This document shows positions 9,482 through 18,617 of a stretch of DNA of 64,000 nucleotides, piece after piece. The notes under the pieces are model-generated. The model saw only the letters and a list, made by a program, of their open reading frames with translations, made no database searches and was not told the origin of the DNA. This DNA comes from Singulisphaera acidiphila DSM 18658 (lineage in GTDB: Bacteria > Planctomycetota > Planctomycetia > Isosphaerales > Isosphaeraceae), in assembly GCF_000242455.2 (NCBI RefSeq), contig NC_019892.1, forward strand, positions 2,852,001-2,916,000. Reading direction: 5' to 3'. The first letter of the stretch is position 1. Every line of letters begins with the position of its first letter. The position numbers and the translations under genes are program-made.

Positions 9482-10174
9482 TTATCTCGGCGCCAAGCTT
9501 TCGACCAGCCGCGCCAGGCGAGCGACTCGGACCGGGTCGAGACCACTTCCTCGGTCACCTTCGCGACAGGCGGCCCCCCTGACGGCGATCCAGTCAGGAT
9601 CCAAGGGGCCAAGCCGCTCGATCCGCGAGTCGTTCAGGCCGCCCGCCAGTGCGATCGTCAACCCCCCTTGGCGTGCCTGAGCCAGCCAGGGAAGCCAAGA
9701 ATGGTCGACCGTACTGGGACGCCCTTTATCCCAGGTGTCGATCAAGATTCCGGTACATTCCCCGACGGCCAAGGCTTCTTCCAGCACATCAACGGGCTGA
9801 GGTGCGTTGGCCCGTTGCCAATCGGAATAGACCACGGCTACCCAGGCCGGGCCTTCCCGCCAACGGTCGCGTAACTTGGCCCAAATTGCTTTCCAATCGG
9901 GCCCGACTCCCGCCAGGCCAAGTTTCCGGTACGAAATGCCCGTGAAGGCACTCCGCGCAGGATCCGGCTGATCGGTCCACTCCGGCAGTTCGCCGAGCGC
10001 GACGCTGAGACAAACTCCTGTGGGCAACGTCTCACGAATCGCTTGCCAGACCTCGGTGTCGGCTCGTCCCAAGGGACCTCGAGCCGGCTCCTTGATGTCA
10101 ATGATGGAGGCTCCTCCAGCGAGCGCATCCGATGCTTCCTCGACTGATCGCACGCTCACTAACAGCCTCGGCAC
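9482..10174 (-). CDS. mfnB: (5-formylfuran-3-yl)methyl phosphate synthase
   Basis: The 230-residue protein matches the MfnB (DUF556) family in length and motifs. It starts VPRLLVSVRSVEEASDALAG and continues ASIIDIKEPARGPLGR, in which the Lys of DIKEP is the expected Schiff-base residue, with further conserved AVVYSDWQRA and LIDTWDKG. MfnB joins two glyceraldehyde-3-phosphate molecules into the furan precursor of methanofuran. Planctomycetes carry archaeal-like C1-transfer genes for formaldehyde oxidation, which gives the pathway context. The start is GTG at 10172-10174, two bases after the stop of the exonuclease-WYL gene, so translation is probably coupled. Confidence 0.88.
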   Translation of the reverse strand: MPRLLVSVRSVEEASDALAGGASIIDIKEPARGPLGRADTEVWQAIRETLPTGVCLSVALGELPEWTDQPDPARSAFTGISYRKLGLAGVGPDWKAIWAKLRDRWREGPAWVAVVYSDWQRANAPQPVDVLEEALAVGECTGILIDTWDKGRPSTVDHSWLPWLAQARQGGLTIALAGGLNDSRIERLGPLDPDWIAVRGAACREGDRGSGLDPVRVARLARLVESLAPR

Positions 10175-10176
10175 GC

Positions 10177-11025
10177 TTAGGCCTCCGAAGCCGTGGGGAC
10201 CGTCGTCGTTTCGCTCGCTGGAACGATCTGATAGCGCGTCACCCGATCGAGCCGGAACGACTTTTCGTAGGTGTCGATATGGCAGAACGCGACCAGGTAG
10301 GCGACTCCTCCCCGATGCGCGAATCCACGAGGCGTGACGTCTCGGAGCGCAGTGCCGCGCGATCCTCCCGCATATTCCATCCGGATCGCCAAGCCTTGGC
10401 TGATCGCTTCGTTGAGCAAGTCCCAACCGTTCGGAGCGGGCATGCCGCCGCGCGCATCAATGATCGGATAGGAGACGAGTAGGTCGTCGGGCATCGACGC
10501 ACCATCCAGGGCAAGCCAGAGTCCCTTGACCCGCAAGCTATCGGCCAAGGCCCGATGAGGCCCCTCGGGGTCGAGCGAGAACAACCGTGCCAGCGTGTCG
10601 AGACGATGGTCGCGAGCTTCGGGGATCTTCCTCCTCGCCAACGCGAGGGTATCGACAACGGCGTAGTCCGAAGCATCGAGACCGATCAGGGCAAGCTCGC
10701 GGCCCAGAAAGCCCGCGTCAAACGCGGCGTTGTGAGCCAGGAGGGTGGTTGTCCGAGGATCGCCCAGGTATTGAAGAAACAGGGGCAAGACGTCCCGAGC
10801 GGGCTTAGCGTCCACCAGGTCGGCGTCGGAGATGCCGTGAATCGCCTGGGCGGCGGGCGACATCGGACGCTCGGGATGGACGAGTCGTTCGAAACGCCCG
10901 AGTTCGCGACCGGAGGCCTCGAACCGGACTGCACCAATCTCGACCACCCGGTCGGTTTCCGCCACCAACCCCGTGGTTTCCAGGTCGAACGCGACGTAAT
11001 GTCGCGCCGGGTACTCAGAGTTCAT
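10177..11025 (-). CDS. DEDDh exonuclease fused to a WYL domain
   Basis: Residues 8-175 form an epsilon-subunit-type 3'-5' exonuclease: Exo I VAFDLETTGL (Asp 14, Glu 16), Exo II AHNAAFDAGFL, and Exo III EGPHRALADSL, so the DEDDh catalytic set is complete. Residues from about 200 to 272 (IRMEYAGG, then TPRGFAHRGGVAYLVAFCHI and EKSFRLDRVTRYQIV) look like a WYL domain, a small Sm-like fold that senses ligands or nucleic acid in regulators and defence proteins. The 282-residue length leaves room for only these two parts. WYL modules are usually behind an HTH, so an exonuclease partner is unusual. It may act in repair or nucleic-acid surveillance; no role is proven. Confidence 0.82.
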   Translation of the reverse strand: MNSEYPARHYVAFDLETTGLVAETDRVVEIGAVRFEASGRELGRFERLVHPERPMSPAAQAIHGISDADLVDAKPARDVLPLFLQYLGDPRTTTLLAHNAAFDAGFLGRELALIGLDASDYAVVDTLALARRKIPEARDHRLDTLARLFSLDPEGPHRALADSLRVKGLWLALDGASMPDDLLVSYPIIDARGGMPAPNGWDLLNEAISQGLAIRMEYAGGSRGTALRDVTPRGFAHRGGVAYLVAFCHIDTYEKSFRLDRVTRYQIVPASETTTVPTASEA

Positions 11026-11180
11026 TCCTCGGGCTAACTCCCGTAGATCCCGCTGTCATTCCAAGGGAATCTGCATTATCGGCCATTGCGGGCGGCACGA
11101 CCAGTTGAATCGATACGGGTTCGTCTGAAGGCGATCGGAATCGCTCGTTCCACGAGGAAGAAGCGGTCGAAGATTCGTCC

Positions 11181-11708
11181 ATGGTGTGCCCCGTTTTCCA
11201 GCAGTGGAGGTTCCGCGTGTTGGCCACGATGTTGGCGATCATGCCTGGCTGTCTCGCGGGGACAACCCGAGCCCCTCGGGCCAGGGTCCCTCGCGAAGCG
11301 GTCGTGCCGGAAAGCCCTGGCGAGACGCTCACGGGTCTGATCGATGCTCACAATCGTGAGCGAGCCAGCCGGGGCCTCCCCGCGCTCACACCAGACCCCC
11401 GACTCGAAGCTGCTGCAAGCCGGCACGCCGCCGATATGGCGTCCCGTCAAAGGATGAGCCACACGGGGGGCGATCGCACTTCACCGTTTCAACGAATGAA
11501 AGCCGAGGGATACGAGTATCGTCGCGCCGCCGAGAATATCGCCGCCGGATCATTCACTCTCGAGTCCTTGATGAAGGCTTGGATGAACAGCCCCGGGCAC
11601 CGGAGAAATATTCTCGGTCCTTACACTCAGGTGGGCGCTTCGTTTGCAAACGGTGAAGGCGGTACATCTTATTGGTGCGTCACCTTCGGAGATCCAGTCC
11701 GCCCCTGA
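11181..11708 (+). CDS. Exported CAP (SCP/YkwD-like) domain protein
   Basis: The CAP domain covers residues 50-172: LIDAHNRERASRGLPALTPD, RLEAAASRHAADMASRQRMS, HTGGD, RAAENIAAG, WMNSPGHRRNILG and the final YWCVTFGDP. His of HTGGD and His of SPGHR are the usual cavity residues. A hydrophobic N-terminal segment ends near MPGCLAG, suggesting export, with Cys as a poor lipobox. The ATG at 11181 is chosen because it keeps a basic n-region. A GTG at 11217 has a better ribosome-binding site (GGAGGT five bases upstream) and may be the true start. The role in bacteria is unclear. Confidence 0.85.
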   Translation: MVCPVFQQWRFRVLATMLAIMPGCLAGTTRAPRARVPREAVVPESPGETLTGLIDAHNRERASRGLPALTPDPRLEAAASRHAADMASRQRMSHTGGDRTSPFQRMKAEGYEYRRAAENIAAGSFTLESLMKAWMNSPGHRRNILGPYTQVGASFANGEGGTSYWCVTFGDPVRP

Positions 11709-11803
11709 GGCCGCCTCGTGGGCGGTTCTTCGGATATCTTTGGCGTTGTCGAGGGCAAGCAACCCCTTGAAGCGGGGCACCGGCCCGAAAGGTTTGGGAT
11801 CTC

Positions 11804-12133
11804 ATGCGTGGTCATCGTTGGTTGGCAGTATCCCTGATTGTCTTGGGAACAGGCTGCCAGTCGGGGACTTCCGCCCGACGCATGGCGTCGGCGGAGCCAA
11901 CTCTTTTGCCGCCGTCCGAGCCGGGTTCAACCGTCGTCCAGACTCAGCCGGCGCGCGAGTTGACTTGGGTCGACCGTCACCCGCTGTTCATCAAGCCGCG
12001 TGAATACTATGACAACTCGGGAAGCAACCGAGTGGTCAAAACCGCTGCCGCTACCGTCATCGGGGTCCCCGCGGGCATCATTGGCGAGATCAAACAGATC
12101 GTCGTCGGCACGCCCCCCGAGTTGCGCTACTGA
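11804..12133 (+). CDS. Putative small lipoprotein
   Basis: The 109-residue product starts MRGHRWLAVSLIVLGTGCQS, a lipoprotein-like signal with Cys 18. The mature part has a low-complexity linker rich in Pro and Ala, then LTWVDRHPLFIKPREYYDNS and a weakly hydrophobic VVKTAAATVIGVPAGIIGEI segment. I do not recognise a family. The pattern suggests a cell-envelope protein anchored in the membrane. It is followed at once by a strong hairpin terminator. Confidence 0.65.
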   Translation: MRGHRWLAVSLIVLGTGCQSGTSARRMASAEPTLLPPSEPGSTVVQTQPARELTWVDRHPLFIKPREYYDNSGSNRVVKTAAATVIGVPAGIIGEIKQIVVGTPPELRY

Positions 12134-12147
12134 TTGCGAAATCGGTG

Positions 12148-12170
12148 GGGAGGCCACCTTGTGGCCTCCC
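12148..12170 (+). terminator. Hairpin after the small lipoprotein gene
   Basis: GGGAGGCCAC (12148-12157) pairs perfectly with GTGGCCTCCC (12161-12170) around a three-base loop, 14 bases after the stop codon. There is no long T-run. Confidence 0.7.
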
Positions 12171-12271
12171 TTGGGAGCGAGGAACGGTCGCCCCTCCGGG
12201 GCTGCAACACCCAAAGCAAGTGTGCTGAGAAATCGGGATTTTCCCTGGCAGCGGACCGTTACGTTACGAGC

Positions 12272-13087
12272 TCAGTCGACTTCGACCGTCGAACGCAGTC
12301 CAGACAGCGAGGGAATCGATTCGAGCGAGCGCTGTAAACCGCGACGCTGCCAGAACCGCGTCGCTCGTCCTCGGACAGTCACCTCACGGCCCACCACACG
12401 AACTTCAACTTCGCGTAGGCGATCACCAAAGGTCTGACGGATCTGGTGCTCGATTCTTCGCTTCAATGCGGCGTCTGACGCCGGGTCGGTTCGAGGTTCC
12501 ACCTTGATCGAATCGCTCGAACCGGCTCGTGGGGGGACAAACGGCGTCGGAAACATCCGCCCGAACAAGCCGGGGGATCGCCTCGGAGCTGGTGCCGAAG
12601 TTGGCTTCGAAGCCGGCGTCTCCGTCCGGGATGGATCGCGACGGGACGGAGGGGTGGTGAGCTGCGCCGGCGAATCGGAATCCACGCCCTGGGGAACGGA
12701 CTCGAGCACCAAGGGGCGACTACGGTCCTCTGTAGCAGGGCGTGCAACCGGACTGAAACTTCGGCGCAGTACCGGCATTTCCGACGGACCAACTAATGGG
12801 GGAAGGTCGCTTGCGGCCGTTGGATCGGCCGGTTCCCGAGTAGGCTTCTCGACTCGTCGACGTGACGTGGGCGGTTGGTTCAAGCCAGGGATCGCGAGCA
12901 CGGCCCGATGATCGGGCGAGGCAGTGGCGGCCTTCGGCTCGATTCCGGACCGCGACTCCTGGCTCGTGGTCGTTTGCGATGGCGCGGATACCGGCGGAAG
13001 CAACGGGAGAGCATCGTCTTGCGCGATGGCTCCTCCACTGATTCCGAATCCGAGACCCAAGGAAAGAATCGTTTCGATTCTCCGCAT
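12272..13087 (-). CDS. Exported BON-domain protein
   Basis: The 271-residue product has a signal peptide (MRRIETILSLGLGFGISGGA, cleavage near AIAQ). A disordered linker follows, rich in Pro, Ser, Thr and Arg (about residues 25-195). The C-terminal BON domain is the last 70 residues: ALKRRIEHQIRQTFGDRLRE, VEVRVVGREVTVRGRATRFW and QRRGLQRSLESIPSLSGLRS. BON domains are small alpha/beta modules that bind phospholipid or other envelope ligands. The second codon of the frame (ATG at 13085-13087) is taken as start. It converges on the small lipoprotein gene. Confidence 0.75.
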   Translation of the reverse strand: MRRIETILSLGLGFGISGGAIAQDDALPLLPPVSAPSQTTTSQESRSGIEPKAATASPDHRAVLAIPGLNQPPTSRRRVEKPTREPADPTAASDLPPLVGPSEMPVLRRSFSPVARPATEDRSRPLVLESVPQGVDSDSPAQLTTPPSRRDPSRTETPASKPTSAPAPRRSPGLFGRMFPTPFVPPRAGSSDSIKVEPRTDPASDAALKRRIEHQIRQTFGDRLREVEVRVVGREVTVRGRATRFWQRRGLQRSLESIPSLSGLRSTVEVD

Positions 13088-13629
13088 CAACCCATCCCCG
13101 ACGTGGCCAATTCCTACGATTTTACACCGGCCCGCTTCTTAACTGGTCGGCAGAATTCTCCGTGGAAATCCAATCGTTTTTGAATGCGCGCCAAAGCCCT
13201 CTCTCAGCGGCATAGCAACTGGTTGGCCTGAAGTGAGCGCCGTCTCCCCGATCGGACACGTCGGACGACTTGGTCTCTCGCTCGCAGCCACCAAGCCATT
13301 GACGCGAAATTCCAACCAGTTCATCAAGAACGATGGACGACTCGAAGCCCACCTCTCGGCCGTCTGCCAAGCGTGATCCCCGAGCCTTGCCATTGAACGG
13401 AATGGGAACAATTACCTGCAATCCAACAAAAAAACACAAAAACAATCAATCGCATTCGCGAAAGCATATGCGCAGTGCGAGTCACTTCTCCTTAGCCTCA
13501 CCCGAGAGCAGACAACGCCCGGATTATTGAGGAACCAAGGCGCAAGCGTCGACTCACGTCCGAGTCAGGTAAGTGATCACGAAACGCGGCGGATCGAGAT
13601 TCAAGCGAATGCGTGAGCGAACCGCAGGC
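13088..13629. other. Intergenic stretch, no gene seen
   Basis: About 540 bases without a convincing gene. A minus-strand open frame (13122-13445) exists but its product resembles nothing known and lacks a ribosome-binding site. An A-rich patch lies near 13427-13445. Confidence 0.55.
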
Positions 13630-13911
13630 TCAGGACTGCGAGCCTTGATAGGTAGCCTCAATCGCAAGTAACAGATTCGTGGCTCGTCGTTGACATGAAG
13701 AAGTCATCCGCCCCTCCCGAATGATCCGTTTCAGGAGATGTTGAGCCTCGTCCAGAAACAGGCCTGTCTCGATACGTGCCTGTCGCTCTTGAAACCATGC
13801 TTCCAAAAGCTCATCGATCTCTTCAAGAGAGTGGCTTGGTGCCCCACCGACCGAGGCGGACGCTCCATCATCAGCGGTCGCCCGAAGCAATTCGTTAAAA
13901 TGACCGATCAT
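13630..13911 (-). CDS. Hypothetical small helical protein
   Basis: The start is the ATG at 13909-13911 because AAGGAG lies eight bases upstream; longer in-frame starts have no such site. The 93-residue product begins MIGHFNELLRATADDG and is predicted to be mainly helical: LEEIDELLEAWFQERQARIE, TGLFLDEAQHLLKRIIREG, and RRATNLLLAIEATYQ. A single Cys precedes the last helix. I do not recognise a family. Divergent or parallel partners are absent; the nearest gene is over 500 bases away downstream. Confidence 0.5.
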   Translation of the reverse strand: MIGHFNELLRATADDGASASVGGAPSHSLEEIDELLEAWFQERQARIETGLFLDEAQHLLKRIIREGRMTSSCQRRATNLLLAIEATYQGSQS

Positions 13912-15326
13912 CGTCAAGGCTCCTTCGCCCTGAAGCATGCCGAGCCAGAACGATGAATACACGACTCGGCATGATTCGTTCTTCCGTTTTCCCGATCCGG
14001 TCTGCACGAAGACGATCCATCGTGTCATTTGGCGATCGGGGGGGCCGTTCGTCGAGCCGCCCCACTCTTACGATATGCCACCTTTCGTTCTATTCAGGAC
14101 ACGATTCATCCTGGTTTCAACAAAATAATCTGTCTTTAAAATGCAACACCAAAAAGCCTCGCTCGAAATCGTCGATCTCATGACCTGGCCATAGTGCAAT
14201 CCATCTACAAATCCATCGCTCTGGATTGTCAAGGTCGTGTCACGAGTTGTCAACAAAAAAACCAGATCTCTCTGATTCTTTGATTCTTGGTTAGTCACGA
14301 TTCCTGCGCTGAGGTGCCACGAAAATGGAACAACGGCGTTCCTCTCTTGTGACGATGAAGACGACGGCCGTATTCGGTCGGATCGCCCCCCAACTGAAGA
14401 ATATGCGGTTCGCCCCCAAGTTCATTCCAACCATTCAGGCTGACTTGGCCTTGTTGCGTCCATTGAACACGGAACGTCTGAGCGTGCAAGCAAGTCCGAT
14501 GCCGAGCAACTTGCGGGCATAAAAGCAAGTTCACTTGGTCACTGCCAAATGGCAAGCGCGGTATGTTACAGCCGGTGATGGGGCCCTCCCGGCCTCGTCC
14601 GCATCGGCATTCGACGCGCGGCGGTCTCAATCAGTCCGGTCAGTCCCGAGGGTGTGAGCGAGTGCAAACGCTTTCCCTCCGCAATGCGAGAGTTGGGACA
14701 AAATGTCGGACAACGGTGCAGCCAAGGGCCACGATGACTGTTACGGGTCAGTGGCCAATGGCAGGCGAGTTCCCGCCAGACGCTCAACTTGCACCAACCC
14801 ACGACCGCAGGTCAGCGACCCAGGTCCGGTGGGTGTCGTCCGGGTCGAGTGGCATTGGTTCGGGCGTTCGCGAGCGATCCTGCCTGATCCCAAACGGAGA
14901 GCAAGTTGCGATTGGTTCATCAGGGTAACTCCGTTCCGAGGAGGGACCAGATCTCCATCTTCACGCGAAGGGATCAAGGACCACAAACCACAGCAACGGC
15001 ACACTCGGCAGCCGGTGTTTCTGACCTGCGACGCCCCGTGAGGGCCGAACCAAGATCATGGGAAACGACCAAGCCCAAAACTCCCTTCAAGCAGGGCCGG
15101 GGCATTGCACGCACTTTCCGATGGCCGATCTTCTTGGGCTTCTCCGTTCCGCAGTTCGGCCCAAACCAGTTTGATGACCAGGGTCAATGATGGGAGCGAC
15201 CCATAGAGGAAGTCAAGGATGTGCTACGGAAATCCTCTGCGTGGTCCCACTCGTCCTTCAGACGGAATGCTCAAGCCTCTCATGTCCACCATCAGCCTCG
15301 GCCCTTAAGTCATGTCATGCTCAGAC
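13912..15326. other. 1.4-kb gene-poor stretch
   Basis: No frame here has a product I recognise, although several frames of 60-120 codons are open on both strands (for example 14295-14630 minus and 14563-14928 plus). The 14100-14290 part is markedly AT-richer than its surroundings. The rest has coding-like composition, so decayed genes are possible, but no domain, terminal repeat or direct repeat could be shown. Confidence 0.5.
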
Positions 15327-16361
15327 TTAAACAGCCGGATCGGTCTCGCTCGTCGCTCGCTCCCGCTTGAGTGCAGGTTCGAGTTGGTGGCGTCCCGCCA
15401 GGCCAGACGGAAGATCCACACGGCCGGGAACGTTTGCAAGCGGTGCTCGGGAATGATTCTTACGCCGAAACCAGGAGCGGGGATTCAAGTGGCGAATGAG
15501 CGAGTCGAGCTCATCAGGCGCGAGAAAGACCAGATAGCAGGCGGTCATGACTTCGCCGAAGATCGGCACGTTGACGGTGAAGAGGACTCCCGCATGTAAT
15601 CCGAGTCCTACCAGTGCCGTCCAAACTCGTGTCGGTCGAAACCAGAGGAAAAAAGCGAGCGCGAATTCAGCGGCAAGAGCGACGTAAGTCAGGAGATTGA
15701 TGGCAACCGGATATTCGACCAACCACATCAATTGAGAGCGGCCAACCTCGGTGTTGTTCAGCACGAAATGTAGCGCTGTTCCCCCGAGCCAGGTCCCCCC
15801 GTTGCACTTCAAAATGGCCGTGTCGAGGTAAATCAGCGCGAGTTGCAGCTGGATCAAACGTTGAGCCCAGGGAACGATCAGCGGACTGGCGAGGGTTCCT
15901 CGCTTGCGGGCCGCCCGACGGGCATCCAGTGAGAAAGCAGCTCCACAAGGGCTGAGCATCGCGTAAAAGAGCATGACCAGGACCAGCGTGTCCGCACCGC
16001 AGTTGGTCACAATGTTCCGGTGGTGGATCGAGAGCATCAAGAGGTAGAGCAAGACCCCCATGATCCTCGTACGCCAGCCGACGGTGAACAGCACCGCCAC
16101 GACGGCCGTGGCCCCAAAAAAGAGGCGGACTGTCACCGGGTCGTCAACCCACTGTAACGGCGAAACACGGAGAGGGCCGGCGACTTCCCGGGCCTCCGTT
16201 CCTTGGAGCAAGCCTGTGTTCGTGAACCAGTAATCGAGATCGAAGGCTAAGAAGGCCAAGTTGCCCAGTACCAAGAGGCCGAAGACAATCCGGAAGGCAC
16301 CCAAGGGGCGAGCCGAGATCGGGCCGAACCAGAATCGGTTCCATGCGCGGAATGGATTCAT
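15327..16361 (-). CDS. HTTM domain membrane protein
   Basis: The 344-residue protein matches HTTM (vitamin K-dependent carboxylase-like) proteins: FGPISARPLGAFRIVFGLLV at the N-terminus, a DYWFTNTGLL segment, RIMGVLLYLLMLSIHHRN, then QLALIYLDTAILKCNGGTWL with Lys in the conserved position, and LHAGVLFTVNVPIFGEVMTA. At least six membrane segments can be drawn. In eukaryotic gamma-glutamyl carboxylase this core modifies Glu residues, but most bacterial members are of unknown role. Its ATG overlaps the stop of the partner gene upstream (ATGA), so the two are one operon. Confidence 0.85.
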   Translation of the reverse strand: MNPFRAWNRFWFGPISARPLGAFRIVFGLLVLGNLAFLAFDLDYWFTNTGLLQGTEAREVAGPLRVSPLQWVDDPVTVRLFFGATAVVAVLFTVGWRTRIMGVLLYLLMLSIHHRNIVTNCGADTLVLVMLFYAMLSPCGAAFSLDARRAARKRGTLASPLIVPWAQRLIQLQLALIYLDTAILKCNGGTWLGGTALHFVLNNTEVGRSQLMWLVEYPVAINLLTYVALAAEFALAFFLWFRPTRVWTALVGLGLHAGVLFTVNVPIFGEVMTACYLVFLAPDELDSLIRHLNPRSWFRRKNHSRAPLANVPGRVDLPSGLAGRHQLEPALKRERATSETDPAV

Positions 16362-16897
16362 GGCCGCACCTCCTTCTCGCTCGCGAAGTGATACGTCGCG
16401 AACGGCGATCGATGCATGGGAGTCATCAGGTCGACGGGATTCCCCGGGGGTGGAGTGGTCCGAACCTGGTAGACGAGTTGAACCTCGACCGGATAGGCGT
16501 CGGCGGGCAAGTTGAGTTGGCGAATGACGTGGCGAGCGGCGAATTTGCGTGGGAGTTCGAGGTCGTCCACCCCCAGGTTCGCCGCGTACTTTGAGTGGCG
16601 AAATCGGGGAATCCCCTGGACGGCGGTGTAATCCGCCAGCTTGGGGAAGGGGAAGACGGCTCGAAGCCCTTTCGCGTCAACAACCTCAGCTTCGAGCATG
16701 AACGTGTTCCGCACCGGGTCGGGAGCGAACATCGTCCAGTATTGCCAGAAACCGAGAGGCAGAATGTAATAGGAAACCAGGCTGAACGTCCGTTCCCGAA
16801 GCGGGCAGGGGGGAAGCACCCAGATCACCGTTGCGCTAAGATGGACGATCAAAAACACAGAGATCAGTAGACGACGAACGGTCAATCGCCAGTCCAT
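16358..16897 (-). CDS. Membrane-anchored partner of the HTTM protein
   Basis: The 179-residue product starts at the ATG preceded by GAGGAGG. One membrane segment lies at residues 9-30 (LLISVFLIVHLSATVIWVLP). It is followed by GFWQYWTMFAPDPVRNTFML, a stretch I associate with proteins encoded next to HTTM genes, and a beta-rich domain facing outward. The enzymatic or structural role is unknown. The close coupling to the HTTM gene (four-base overlap) suggests a complex or shared pathway. Confidence 0.7.
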   Translation of the reverse strand: MDWRLTVRRLLISVFLIVHLSATVIWVLPPCPLRERTFSLVSYYILPLGFWQYWTMFAPDPVRNTFMLEAEVVDAKGLRAVFPFPKLADYTAVQGIPRFRHSKYAANLGVDDLELPRKFAARHVIRQLNLPADAYPVEVQLVYQVRTTPPPGNPVDLMTPMHRSPFATYHFASEKEVRP

Positions 16898-17100
16898 GGC
16901 CCCTCCTCGGTTGTCAACGGCCCGTGCAGAGGGCCGGACTTTAGAGGAAGTGGTGGGAACCGTCAATTCGTCTTCAATGCCAGACGTCGGCGCTTGCGTT
17001 CGGCACCCCCGATGACCGAGTCGAGGAGGGGGATCGTTGGCCCCCACCCCGACTCCGACTCGCGAGCAGATGCCCCGATGGGTCGATCAACCCAAGCCGC

Positions 17101-18234
17101 TCAAGGTGTTTCGGCAGATGTTGGGGTGTCTTCAGTCAGCAGTGTTTTGACGAGTTCTTCCAAGCCGAGGCGGGAAATGCTGTCATCCATGTCGAAGAGG
17201 CCCACCAGCTTGGCTCGCACCTTGCCGGTTCGGTCAATGAAGAGCGTGGTTGGGAACCCCTCGATGCCCCCGACCCGTTCCTGAGTTTTCTCATCCCCGA
17301 TCAGGCAAGGGTAGGAAATCTTGTTTTCCTTGACGAAGTTGGCAATCGTCTCCTTTATCTTCTCAGGCGCGACTTGCTCGTAGTTGATACCGACGACTTG
17401 CACCCCCTCGGCCTGGAGCTTGCTTTGAAGTTCGATGAAGTGGGGAATTTCCCTCCGGCAGGGAGGGCACCAGGTTCCCCACAAATCAACGACCAAGACT
17501 TTGCCACGGAAGTCGGCTGAGGAAACCGTCTTACCCTCGAGGTTGGGGAGACTGAACTCAAAGGCGAAGGGTTTGGTTTCGGCAAAGAGCGCCTTGACCC
17601 TGGTTTTCGCTTGAGTCCGCGCGGACTCCTCAACCGTCTTGACCAGTTCCGGGAACGTAGCCTCTTTCCGGAGAGAAGCGAAGGCGTCATCGCTCCGCAA
17701 GACCTCGGCGTTCGAGAACCCCGCTTCGATGGATTCTTTGAGCGACGCGATCGCTTTTTCGGCCTTTCCTTGGGAAGCGAGGACTCGAGCCTCGTTGTAG
17801 AGGGCCACCCGGAACAGGTTGAGCTCCGCCGGGTTCAGGTCTTTGAATTGGGTACGAACGTTGCGGATCGCATCCGCGGACCGCAGATAGGTTCGCTGAC
17901 TTTTCGAGGGGTCCAAGCTGCTTGCTCGATCTTGCTCGATCGCCGCGAGCATGAAAAGCGCCTCGCGATTGCTTGGCTCAAGCTTGAGGCCCTCCTCAAG
18001 CAAGGATGATGCCCCACCGAGATTGCCCATATCCGCGGCTCGCGTGGCCTCTTCGAAAAGTTGCTTTGGCGTTGCCGATGAATCCAGGCGAGTCGAACGC
18101 TTGGCGTCTCCGCCGAGCGGGACAGTCGGGGAGCCCGGGGGCCCGGTCGTGACCTCAATACTGGGTGCGGAGCCGCCACAGCCCGCCAAGAGAAGGAACA
18201 GACCGGCGGGTACGATGCGTCCAAGACCTGTCAT
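17101..18234 (-). CDS. TPR-TlpA thioredoxin-like lipoprotein
   Basis: The 377-residue product has a lipobox LLAGC, with Cys 19 as the lipid-modified residue. Residues 55-215 contain TPR-like helix pairs (EATRAADMGNLGGASSLLEE, LKLEPSNREALFMLAAI). The C-terminal 150 residues are a TlpA/ResA-type thioredoxin fold: VLVVDLWGTWCPPCRREIPH with the redox pair in WCPPC (255-259), and GIEGFPTTLFIDRTGKVRAK carrying the cis-Pro. Such proteins reduce periplasmic disulfides, for example in cytochrome c maturation. The start is ATG at 18232-18234 (GGAG six bases upstream). Confidence 0.88.
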   Translation of the reverse strand: MTGLGRIVPAGLFLLLAGCGGSAPSIEVTTGPPGSPTVPLGGDAKRSTRLDSSATPKQLFEEATRAADMGNLGGASSLLEEGLKLEPSNREALFMLAAIEQDRASSLDPSKSQRTYLRSADAIRNVRTQFKDLNPAELNLFRVALYNEARVLASQGKAEKAIASLKESIEAGFSNAEVLRSDDAFASLRKEATFPELVKTVEESARTQAKTRVKALFAETKPFAFEFSLPNLEGKTVSSADFRGKVLVVDLWGTWCPPCRREIPHFIELQSKLQAEGVQVVGINYEQVAPEKIKETIANFVKENKISYPCLIGDEKTQERVGGIEGFPTTLFIDRTGKVRAKLVGLFDMDDSISRLGLEELVKTLLTEDTPTSAETP

Positions 18235-18617
18235 CAATCGCTCCGAATTCAGTCGAGGAGTCGAATCCCCCCGCTCGTTTGCATCAATTTCCCTGATCTA
18301 CTTCATCCGGTGTGGCTCCGCAATTCAACCCTTGCCTTGAAACTCGGCCAACCGAACCCGGGAATTCTTCGACCTGGACCGGCGTCTTGAGTGCGCCAGT
18401 TCGACCCTCCACATCAGGCGTACGCCCATCGCAATGACCTGGTCGCGGCCCGGCTTGTCGATTCCTCTTGGAATTCTTATAGTGAGCCATAGGCAAACGA
18501 CCTGACCGTCCGCAGGGGAATTGGCGGACAAGGGTCTGCTCGGCCTGACCTGTGAGACGGCTCCGTCTGGCCTACTTTGAGATGCAACGGATGTCCGGGC
18601 AGGAGCCGAGAACGCCG
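18235..18617. other. Divergent intergenic region
   Basis: About 380 bases between the TlpA lipoprotein gene and dxr, which point away from each other, so it should hold both promoters. Part of it could be coding if dxr starts upstream of 18618. A short stem GTCCGC/GCGGAC lies near 18510-18530; no clear operator was recognised. Confidence 0.5.

Noticed and set aside
14295..15190. Possible transposase remnant in the gene-poor stretch
   Set aside because: Short fragments such as KRLHSLTPSGLTGLIETAAR looked protein-like, but no terminal repeats, catalytic motif or family resemblance could be shown.
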